The notes under the pieces are model-generated. The model was not told the origin of the DNA. It saw only the letters and a program-made list of their open reading frames with translations, and made no database searches. 64,000 nucleotides of DNA from Paenibacillus sp. FSL W8-0426 (GTDB lineage Bacteria > Bacillota > Bacilli > Paenibacillales > Paenibacillaceae), in the NCBI RefSeq assembly GCF_037969725.1, contig NZ_CP150203.1, forward strand, positions 5,100,001 to 5,164,000, given 5' to 3'. The position numbers were made by a program, and so were the translations under genes. Positions within the stretch are counted from its first letter, which is position 1. Each line of letters starts with the position of its first letter. Shown here piece by piece: positions 55,823 to 64,000 of the stretch.

Positions 55823-57652
55823 ATGAAATTAAACAAACGTACGCTATTCTCGCTGCTGCTCGTGCTGGTCATCGTGATTTCCGGCTGCAGCGTCAAAACC
55901 AAATCGGATGCCCAAACAACGGAGACGCCTTCCAATACGGCGGAAACGACGGATCAAACGCCGGTTGACATCGAATTGCTGGCCCAAAGCTCAAGCGAAA
56001 ACGACGTAAACATCATTCGCGATCAGCTGACCAAAAATGGTTTCAACGTCAAGTTGAACCTGCAGCCCGACTATGGCAGCTACAAGTCCCAGCAGGACGC
56101 CGGAAACTATGACATCGCCTTGTCCAGCTGGACGACGGTAACCGGCAACCCGGATTACGCGGTTCGTTCCCTTTTCAAAACCGGCGGGGATTACAGCATT
56201 CTGGCCGACGAGGAAGTCGACAAACTGATCGACCAAGCCGCCACCCAAACGCCGGATCAATACAAAGAAACGTATAAACAATTGGAGCAGCGTCTGGTGA
56301 CGGACCAAGCCTATATCGTACCGCTGTACAATTCGTTGAAAAGCCAAGCCTTGAATCAAGAGGTCCTGAACGCGGATACGGTACGTCTGTCCAAATCACG
56401 GGCCATGGCCTGGGAACCGATTGAGTTCAAAGACAGCTCTCTGAACGCCAAACAGCCTTTGATTCTGACGCAAAGCGCGTCCGTCCTGACTTCCCTTGAC
56501 CCGATCAAAGGCAACGACGGTTCCATCAACCAGTTGAACACCAACATGTATGTGCGTCTGGTGAACTTGACGGACGATGACCAAATCACGCCGGAAGCCT
56601 CCCTTTCCCATAATTACAGCATTGCGGACGGCAATTCCGAATACTATTTCATCCTGCGCGACGACATCAACTTCGCGAAGATCGAAAACAAAAAAGCGGT
56701 GGACACCGGCGAACGCGTAGGCGCGGACGATGTCATCTTCTCCCTGGATCGCGCCAAAAATAAAGATTCCGTGCCGGATCACCGGACATACAGCCTGCAT
56801 GAGCATATCAAAACGGTAGAACTGGTCACCGATCTGGCCGCGCTCGAATCGACGCAGCAATCCGGCGGCGGCGGCTCCGTCAAAGACGCACTGGAGAAAG
56901 GATTGGACAGCAAAATCTCCGAACTGGTATCCGACAAAACAAAGGCCGACAACAAAGCCGGAAAATATCAAGTGGTCAAATTAACAACCACCGAACCTTT
57001 CCCGCAAGTATTGAACTACCTGGCTCACCAATCGGCAGGCATCGTGTCCAAGAAACAGGTCGAAAGCATCAATACGTATGATGTGGCATCGTTTGACGTG
57101 AACAAGGACATTCCTTACGGAGACCAAAATACGGTAACCGAAGGCGCGGCTTACAACAATACGCTGTACACGAGCGGTCCTTACATCCTGTCTTACAAAA
57201 ACGACTACGAAGGCGTGTTCCTGAAAAATCCCGGCTATCGCCCAGGCTCTGAATATGCGCCTAAAATTTCTCAAGTCAACGTTCGCTTCATCGCCGATGC
57301 GGACAGCGCCCTTTCCGCCCTGCGCAGCGGCGAGATCCACGTTTACTACGGCGTCCCTGAAACGAAGTACGACATTATCGAAGGCGACAGCAAATTGAAG
57401 CTGCAAAGCATGCAAAGCAATGCCGTGAGCTACCTGTTGTTCAACACGGCCAACCGCGACGTAGCCAAAAGCAGCGATCTGAGAAAAGCGGTCCTGTATT
57501 CCATCAACCAGGATGACATTCTGCAATTTTACAAAAACAACAAACTCAAAGCTTACTCCACCGTTAGCCCGCTCGTTCAAACCGGAAACGAATTGAAGGC
57601 CGACCCGGCAAAAGTGAAAGAGTTCCTGGCCGCATACAAAGCTTCAAAGTAA
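55823..57652 (+). CDS. SBP family 5 binding lipoprotein with circularly permuted domain order
   Basis: A 609-residue lipoprotein (lipobox VISGCS). Residues about 50-195 match what is normally the C-terminal part of OppA/DppA proteins (IIRDQLTKNGFNVKLNLQPD, YDIALSSWTTVTGNPDYAVR, DQAYIVPLYNSL). The usual N-terminal part starts only near 215 (LILTQSASVLTSLDPIKGND) and runs through YTSGPYILSYKNDYEGVFLK and IADADSALSALRSGEIHVYY. The protein ends at DPAKVKEFLAAYK, where a normal member would continue into the region placed here at the front. GGAGG precedes the ATG. It should bind peptides, nickel or a related ligand. Confidence 0.85.
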   Translation: MKLNKRTLFSLLLVLVIVISGCSVKTKSDAQTTETPSNTAETTDQTPVDIELLAQSSSENDVNIIRDQLTKNGFNVKLNLQPDYGSYKSQQDAGNYDIALSSWTTVTGNPDYAVRSLFKTGGDYSILADEEVDKLIDQAATQTPDQYKETYKQLEQRLVTDQAYIVPLYNSLKSQALNQEVLNADTVRLSKSRAMAWEPIEFKDSSLNAKQPLILTQSASVLTSLDPIKGNDGSINQLNTNMYVRLVNLTDDDQITPEASLSHNYSIADGNSEYYFILRDDINFAKIENKKAVDTGERVGADDVIFSLDRAKNKDSVPDHRTYSLHEHIKTVELVTDLAALESTQQSGGGGSVKDALEKGLDSKISELVSDKTKADNKAGKYQVVKLTTTEPFPQVLNYLAHQSAGIVSKKQVESINTYDVASFDVNKDIPYGDQNTVTEGAAYNNTLYTSGPYILSYKNDYEGVFLKNPGYRPGSEYAPKISQVNVRFIADADSALSALRSGEIHVYYGVPETKYDIIEGDSKLKLQSMQSNAVSYLLFNTANRDVAKSSDLRKAVLYSINQDDILQFYKNNKLKAYSTVSPLVQTGNELKADPAKVKEFLAAYKASK

Positions 57653-57738
57653 GCCTTATGCAGGGCGGTTTGATCAAAGCCGCATCTCTGGCCCTGCCGA
57701 ACCCGGACTAATCCCCGTCTGATCCTTTGGACATCAAA

Positions 57739-57784
57739 CAGCCTCTCCCGCACGCCATGTCGGCTCGCAGGAGAGGCTGTTTTT
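57739..57784 (+). terminator. Terminator of the transporter operon
   Basis: CAGCCTCTCC pairs perfectly with GGAGAGGCTG, followed by TTTTT. The rest of 57653-57922 holds no gene. Confidence 0.88.
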
Positions 57785-57922
57785 CACATTTACATCGTTT
57801 GATCCAATCGGTCTTCATTACATATCGGCACTTCCCGAAAATATTGTGTCATAACCCCCCCACTCTTCCTGTGCTCTATTTCACGAAAACTTCCCCGGGC
57901 AGAAAGAATAACATGGAAAAAC

Positions 57923-57951
57923 TTGATAACGGAACATATGTTCGCTATAAT
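57923..57951 (+). promoter_or_regulatory. SOS promoter with DinR/LexA box in the spacer
   Basis: TTGATA and TATAAT are 17 bp apart. The spacer contains GGAACATATGTTCG (57931-57944), which differs from the Gram-positive LexA box CGAACATATGTTCG at one position. LexA bound here should block the promoter. Confidence 0.82.
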
Positions 57952-57985
57952 ATAAATACTATCCTGTACATACGCGAGGCATAAC

Positions 57986-58186
57986 ATGGACGAAAATTTT
58001 ATCAAGGAACTGCGGGAAACGAGCCGCGAGGACAGAAGAAGGTCCGAACTGATTATTTTGGGCATGAAAGAAACGTTAAAGGTCAGGAAGGAACAAGGGC
58101 GTTTAAAGCGATGGCTTGGATTCAAGAGAGCGGAGAAGAGAATACTGCGACGATTCAACGACTCCCATTTTACCGATTCCAAATAA
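57986..58186 (+). CDS. Small basic protein under SOS control
   Basis: A 66-residue, strongly charged protein (DENFIKELRETSREDRRRSE, then KRWLGFKRAEKRILRRFNDS) with no membrane segment or known motif. It starts with ATG 35 bp after the -10; the ribosome site (GCGAGGC) is weak. It ends near a perfect 10-bp terminator. The LexA box suggests induction by DNA damage. It does not resemble YneA (no LysM) or TisB-type toxins. Function unknown. Confidence 0.7.
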   Translation: MDENFIKELRETSREDRRRSELIILGMKETLKVRKEQGRLKRWLGFKRAEKRILRRFNDSHFTDSK

Positions 58187-58359
58187 TCGAAAGGCAAGCA
58201 CATTAGCGCGAACGATATGTAAGGCATTCCATGCCAAAGAACGTTTCGACATTTGTTCAATAAGAAAAACAACGATTCGCAATTTTTCTTTTGCGGTCAT
58301 AGCCTTGTTCAACTTTAACTTTGCCAAAAACGGGTACCATTCCATAGGTTAAATTCAAA

Positions 58360-58386
58360 ACAGGAGGCCGGGGCGGCCTCCTGTTC
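58360..58386. terminator. Bidirectional terminator
   Basis: ACAGGAGGCC pairs perfectly with GGCCTCCTGT around GGGC, with A- and T-rich flanks. It separates the SOS gene from the convergent cyclase gene. Confidence 0.82.
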
Positions 58387-58411
58387 TTCATTCCGTGTTA
58401 ATGTAATGGAG

Positions 58412-59149
58412 TTATGGCAAGATTGCGAAGGAGCGAACCGGGAAGCCGGATGCCTTTTCGGCCTTGGGCACGATATTAAAGATGACGGCTCCCTTGGCAG
58501 GCACTTGGTCCAAATTCTTCAGCAGCTCCACCTGGTATGTATCTTGAGCAAGCACGTAATACTCTGCCAGCAGCGATCCGTTTTTCTGGTAATCGACCGC
58601 CGCATCCGTATCAAACGTTTCGTGGCCGATCGCCTGAATGCGGCGCTCCTGGAACAAAAACTCCAATGCCCCGACAGACCAGCCCGGTGCATGGCTGTTG
58701 CCTTCGGCATCCTTGTTGTCGAACTGCTCATGGCTTGGCCAGCGTTTGCTCCAATCGGTGCGCAGCGCCACGAAACTGCCCGGCTCGATCGTCCCGTGCT
58801 CCTCCTCGAATGCGAGAATGTGCTCCACATTCAGCGTAAAATCGGAGTTCGCCGCAACCGCTTCGGATTGGTCAATAACAACGAGCGGCAGCACAAGCTC
58901 CTTCAAATCCAGCTCTTCCAGATATCGAGTATCCCGAACGAAATGGATTGGCGCGTCCAGATGTGTGCCGTATTGCCCAGGAAATGTGAAGCTCTGCGCG
59001 AAAAAGCCCTGGTCATGATTGAACAACGTATCAAATCGCGCAGCATCAAAGGCGGAGAAATGCGGTGATTCCGGACCGAAGGTATGGGTCAGGTCAACCC
59101 ATTTTTTCTGTTTCAATAGCTGCAAGGCTTGTAAAAGTTCGTTCGACAT
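58412..59149 (-). CDS. Cyclase family protein (kynurenine-formamidase-like)
   Basis: A 245-residue metal-dependent hydrolase of the cyclase family. The metal motif is GTHLDAPIHF, preceded by WVDLTHTFGPESPHFSAF and followed by GFVALRTDWSKRWP. Relatives include KynB and isatin hydrolase. AGGTG precedes the ATG. It stands alone; no kynurenine genes are nearby. Confidence 0.85.
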   Translation of the reverse strand: MSNELLQALQLLKQKKWVDLTHTFGPESPHFSAFDAARFDTLFNHDQGFFAQSFTFPGQYGTHLDAPIHFVRDTRYLEELDLKELVLPLVVIDQSEAVAANSDFTLNVEHILAFEEEHGTIEPGSFVALRTDWSKRWPSHEQFDNKDAEGNSHAPGWSVGALEFLFQERRIQAIGHETFDTDAAVDYQKNGSLLAEYYVLAQDTYQVELLKNLDQVPAKGAVIFNIVPKAEKASGFPVRSFAILP

Positions 59150-59285
59150 TTGAAATCACCTCATGCGTATATTGGAATAAATTTCTCCTATTATATCCCA
59201 TCCCCTCGGATTTGTGGAGTATCCCCATGTGGAATATATGAAATAAAAAATTCCAATAATGTTCGGTCATATGTCCCCACAAGCG

Positions 59286-59310
59286 AAAAAGCCGTGCCTA
59301 GGGCACGACT
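59286..59310 (-). terminator. Terminator of the khtTU operon
   Basis: On the minus strand GTCGTGCC pairs with GGCACGGC (one G-U) and is followed by TTTTT, downstream of the khtU stop. Confidence 0.75.
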
Positions 59311-59446
59311 TTCCCAACAATATGATGTCTTTCCGTTGTCTTTGGGGTCTGTACACATCTCCCCCGTATCCAAGCAAGACTCAGGGTATTTCATCTGCCA
59401 CCTTATTTCTAATACGCTTCCTTCTACGCTTCTTTATTTTGCTTCT

Positions 59447-60673
59447 TTACTGAGATTTCTCACGAGCTTCCTCACTTTGCTTCTTGCTGCCCCTTTTCCG
59501 AAAACGCTCGTATTGCTTGTAAACCCATGGCGACTCCTTCGTCAGAATTGGGCCAAGCACGGCCAGAATCAACACGTACAGCACGGCAAACGACTGAATG
59601 GAGGCCATTAGGCCTCCCGCTTTGCCGATGTTGGCCATGATGATCGAGAACTCTCCCCGCGACACCAGCGTAAATCCTACGTTCAGCGAAGCTTTGGGCG
59701 ACATGCCGGACAGCCTGCCCGCAATCATGCCGGCACCGTAGTTGCATACAATCGTCAGCACAACGGCGAGCACCGTCATGCCCACCGCTCCCCCAAGCGA
59801 GGCAGGTTCGATCGTCAAGCCAAACCCGAAGAAAAAAATCGCGCCGAAAAAATCTTTGAACGGCATCACCTGATGCTCGATCCGGGAAGCATGCCTGGAC
59901 TCACCCAGCACAAGCCCCATCATCAGCGCACCGATGGCTTCGGCAACATGCAGCGTTTCGGAGAATCCAGCCACGAGAAACAGCAAGGTCATGACCGTTA
60001 ACAGAAACAGCTCCGATGATTTGATGTTCAGCGCTTTGTCGATGTACTTGATGCATTTCCGTCCAACGACGAGGAACACCACGATAAACAGCAGTGCCGA
60101 CAAACACACCAGCAGCACGCTTAAGAACGAAGTCGCTCCGCTAAGCACAAGACCTGTCAAAATGGAAATATGAATGGCAATGAACAGATCATCGAACATG
60201 ATCATGCCCATGATGATTTCCGTTTCCGGATTTGCGGTGCGCTTCAGATCGACCAGTACCTTGGCCACGATGGCGGTAGAGGAACTGGTCATGATGCCGC
60301 ATACCACCAGCGTTTCTTTCAGCGGCAGATCCGCCAGCCAGCCCAGGAGCAGACCTGAAGCAAAATTCAAGCCCACATAGAACATGCCCCCGGTCAGAAT
60401 GGCTTTGCCCGACTTCATGAGCCGGGACACCGAAAATTCCAGCCCAAGATAAAACAGCAAAAACAGTATGCCCAACCTGCCCATGAATTCGATAAAGGTT
60501 GAGCTTTCAATAAAACGCAAATCCACGATGCCCCACTGGGGGGCATGCGGACCGACAGCCATGCCGATCAGAATATAGAACGGAATGACCGAAAAACGCA
60601 ATCGTGCGGATATAAGCCCCGTAAGTGTAATCAGCGCAACGGCAATTCCCACTTCGAATATGAGCTTATCCAT
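59447..60673 (-). CDS. khtU: K+/H+ antiporter, CPA2 family
   Basis: A 408-residue membrane protein with about twelve segments. Typical CPA2 features are FLLFYLGLEFSVSRLM, CGIMTSSSTAIVAKVLVDLK, MGMIMFDDLFIAI and NVGFTLVSRGEFSIIMANIG. With KhtT it forms a potassium efflux system in Bacillus that protects against methylglyoxal or alkali. It follows khtT by three bases. The charged C-terminus (about 30 residues) is cytoplasmic. Confidence 0.9.
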   Translation of the reverse strand: MDKLIFEVGIAVALITLTGLISARLRFSVIPFYILIGMAVGPHAPQWGIVDLRFIESSTFIEFMGRLGILFLLFYLGLEFSVSRLMKSGKAILTGGMFYVGLNFASGLLLGWLADLPLKETLVVCGIMTSSSTAIVAKVLVDLKRTANPETEIIMGMIMFDDLFIAIHISILTGLVLSGATSFLSVLLVCLSALLFIVVFLVVGRKCIKYIDKALNIKSSELFLLTVMTLLFLVAGFSETLHVAEAIGALMMGLVLGESRHASRIEHQVMPFKDFFGAIFFFGFGLTIEPASLGGAVGMTVLAVVLTIVCNYGAGMIAGRLSGMSPKASLNVGFTLVSRGEFSIIMANIGKAGGLMASIQSFAVLYVLILAVLGPILTKESPWVYKQYERFRKRGSKKQSEEAREKSQ

Positions 60674-60676
60674 GGG

Positions 60677-61183
60677 CTACAGCCCTCCGGTAGCGAGCAA
60701 TTGCTTCAGTTGCCTGATCTGATCCCGCTCTCCTGCAACAACGACGGTTGCTCCGGCCGCAAACGTATACTCTGGCCCCGGATTAAATTGTTTGGTGCGG
60801 CTCCGCTCTACTACGGCGAGCACGACGGCACCCGTCGCCTGCCGGATATTCAGTTCTCCGATCGTTCTGCCTATGCTTGCCGAGTGCGGCTCGATTCGCA
60901 GCCATTCGATGAGCAGGCCCTCCAGCATGACTTCACGTTCGTTCTGGAACTGGGGTTTGTAGGTCATACCGCCAATAATGGCCGCGACGGCGCGTGCTTC
61001 ATCATCATCCAACGTTACGAGCGAAAGCATGTCGCCCAGCTCCTCCGGATGGTCCCCTGCTTCCATATGAAAGAGATCCCGCCGCTCGTCGTTATGCACG
61101 ACGATGACCAAATGTTCGCCGCTGCGGGTATGAAGCCAATATTTCCTGCCGATGCCCGGCAGGTCCGTTTCCTTAAAGTGCAT
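60677..61183 (-). CDS. khtT: Potassium efflux regulatory subunit with RCK_C domain
   Basis: A 168-residue cytoplasmic protein. Its C-terminal half (about 90-165) is a TrkA-C/RCK_C domain (LRIEPHSASIGRTIGELNIR, then VLAVVERSRTKQFN, FAAGATVVVAGERDQIRQL). It starts MHFKETDLPGIGRKYWLHTR as KhtT proteins do. KhtT binds nucleotide and gates KhtU. The ATG at 61183 has GGAGG eight bases upstream. It overlaps the preceding gene by 11 bp. Confidence 0.9.
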   Translation of the reverse strand: MHFKETDLPGIGRKYWLHTRSGEHLVIVVHNDERRDLFHMEAGDHPEELGDMLSLVTLDDDEARAVAAIIGGMTYKPQFQNEREVMLEGLLIEWLRIEPHSASIGRTIGELNIRQATGAVVLAVVERSRTKQFNPGPEYTFAAGATVVVAGERDQIRQLKQLLATGGL

Positions 61184-61646
61184 GGTCGACACCTCCAGCC
61201 GCCGGTGTATCCGGCACCGGGTCAGACATGCTGATCTGCGTGATCCGTATGCGCATGGAGCCCGATGGCGTGCTGACGGCCCTCACTTCTCCTTTCCGCC
61301 CCAGCAGCAATTGGTGGCCTACCGGGGACAAGAAGGAGATGCGCCCTTGGTCCGGATCGGCTTCATCCGGCATCGTAATCATGAAAGAGTCCGAAGTGTG
61401 AAAATCGATGTACTCAAAGCCCACGCTGCTGCCGATGAGAACCATCGAATCCAGCTCGCCATCCGGCTCCTGCAACAATTTCTCAACGCACTGCGTATAC
61501 GCCTTCAACAGCCGCTCCATGTGGGTACGTTCCGGTTCGCGCACGTCAAAATAGGCGTCAAGAAACGCTCGTTTCTCTTCCCCCAGCGTAATCAGCTGCG
61601 CAACCAGCTTCTCTCTGCAATTTTGCACTTGAGACCTACGGTTCAT
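61173..61646 (-). CDS. GreA/GreB C-terminal-like protein heading the khtTU operon
   Basis: A 157-residue protein. The N-terminal half is helical (NCREKLVAQLITLGEEKRAF). The C-terminal half (FMITMPDEADPDQGRISFLS, then PVGHQLLLGRKGEVRAVSTP) matches the FKBP-like C-terminal domain of GreA-type elongation factors, but the usual long coiled coil is not evident. In B. subtilis the first kht gene is khtS, which I cannot equate with this protein. Its link with potassium efflux is unclear. ATG at 61646 follows GGAGG; GTG at 61658 is an alternative. Confidence 0.7.
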   Translation of the reverse strand: MNRRSQVQNCREKLVAQLITLGEEKRAFLDAYFDVREPERTHMERLLKAYTQCVEKLLQEPDGELDSMVLIGSSVGFEYIDFHTSDSFMITMPDEADPDQGRISFLSPVGHQLLLGRKGEVRAVSTPSGSMRIRITQISMSDPVPDTPAAGGVDHAL

Positions 61647-63415
<1,769 letters not shown>

Positions 63416-63536
63416 TCCGGACCTGACAACGGGGTGTACCGGGTTCATTTACAGCATAAGCCGTCTTTGCGGCCTGGGTCCATTAAGTGGCGGCCCTTAA
63501 CCGACCGGCTCTGGTAACTCCCTCTGATCATACAAG

Positions 63537-63583
63537 AGGAGTATCCCTTATTGTCATGAAAATGGCATGGGATACTCCTTTTT
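63537..63583 (+). terminator. Terminator of gdhA
   Basis: AGGAGTATCCC pairs perfectly with GGGATACTCCT around a 21-base loop, followed by TTTTT. Confidence 0.88.
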
Positions 63584-64000
63584 GTGTGCTTAACCGCACG
63601 TGCGATGACTCGAGTGACACGGAGGAAGAACAATCTGCCGAAGACATCCACTGCACCGAATACTTCTCGTTCTTTCGCAACCCTCTGGCACATGTATGTA
63701 ATGCCCCGTGCATACTTATAAAGTCTGTAACGAACCTGAGAGAGCCTTATTGCCCCCTATCTACGCTTGACCAAATTCTAACGAATCTCACGCACGTTAT
63801 TTCAATGATTTCGGGGCATCATTCCTCTTTTCACGTTCCTAAGGGTTTCTAATGTTCGTTAGCATTCCTAAGCCTCCAAAATCACCCTAATAAGGTGTTT
63901 AAGATTCGTTAGCGCTCGAGCGGGTGAAGCTCAGGATTATCGTTGGCACTGCGGCATGAACATCGAGCACCTGCAACATTGAGCTCTGGTATGAGCATCC
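63584..64000. other. Gene-free right edge with a repeated CTAACGAA-type motif
   Basis: No convincing gene. The decamer-like element TAACGAAYCT occurs at 63728 and 63779 on the plus strand and, inverted, near 63853 and 63901. It probably belongs to the control region of a gene beyond the window. Confidence 0.35.

Noticed and set aside
57790..58272. Minus-strand frame opposite the SOS gene
   Set aside because: The plus strand has a consensus promoter with LexA box and a terminator; the minus frame has none.

Overview
This 64-kb window looks like chromosomal DNA of a Paenibacillus-type Firmicute. The evidence is a GC content near 50%, strong AGGAGG-type ribosome binding sites with frequent TTG and GTG starts, CcpA (cre), Fur and DinR/LexA-type sites, LicT-type antiterminator leaders, lipoprotein substrate-binding proteins, and LplB/LplC-type sugar transporters with no ATPase of their own. 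I saw no tRNA, rRNA, insertion sequence, prophage or CRISPR array. Gene density is normal.

Layout. 0-4 kb: a truncated siderophore-binding lipoprotein with a Fur box, a CueP-like copper protein, a DUF1963-like protein, an alpha/beta hydrolase, and a divergent regulator with two MerR helix-turn-helix domains. 4-10.3 kb: a sugar operon (LacI regulator, two permeases, binding lipoprotein, GH30 glycosidase) with identical 16-bp palindromic operators at both promoters. 10.5-18.6 kb: a PTS-like IIC protein whose IIB domain lacks its cysteine, Hcp, two MFS exporters, DUF2625 and SMI1/KNR4 proteins. 18.6-25.9 kb: a Sde182/DUF1593 lipoprotein and a surface carboxylesterase, each behind a LicT-type RAT leader, flanking a DUF1697 protein and a beta-propeller protein. 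25.9-36.7 kb: AbgA/AbgT-like genes with an unusual regulator, TetR/ketopantoate-reductase-like pair, alkaline phosphatase, VOC, GNAT-like and ankyrin/DUF4274 proteins. 36.7-42.2 kb: an accessory stretch with gene remnants, a chemoreceptor, an AT-rich lipoprotein, an SMI1 protein, a PilZ protein and a collagen-like protein. 42.3-47.4 kb: bglP-licT-bglH with four RAT elements. 47.5-50.7 kb: a frameshifted small gene, a SUFU protein, a GAF-LuxR regulator and a lipoprotein behind a lux-box-like palindrome. 50.8-57.7 kb: a peptide/nickel-class ABC transporter with a fused double ATPase, two permeases with extra N-terminal membrane domains, and a binding protein that reads as a circular permutation of the OppA/DppA fold. 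57.9-63.6 kb: a small SOS-controlled protein, a cyclase, a KhtTU potassium-efflux operon led by a GreA-like protein, and glutamate dehydrogenase.

How the parts work together. The window is rich in carbohydrate uptake and its control. LicT probably governs not only bglP, licT and bglH but also the Sde182-like lipoprotein and the carboxylesterase, because both have a cre-overlapped promoter, a RAT and a terminator that overlaps the RAT. The most novel points are the permuted binding protein with its enlarged permeases, the extended LicT regulon with a second variant RAT class, the SOS-controlled 66-residue protein and the lux-box-like site. All functional statements rest on reading motifs by eye; no database search was run.
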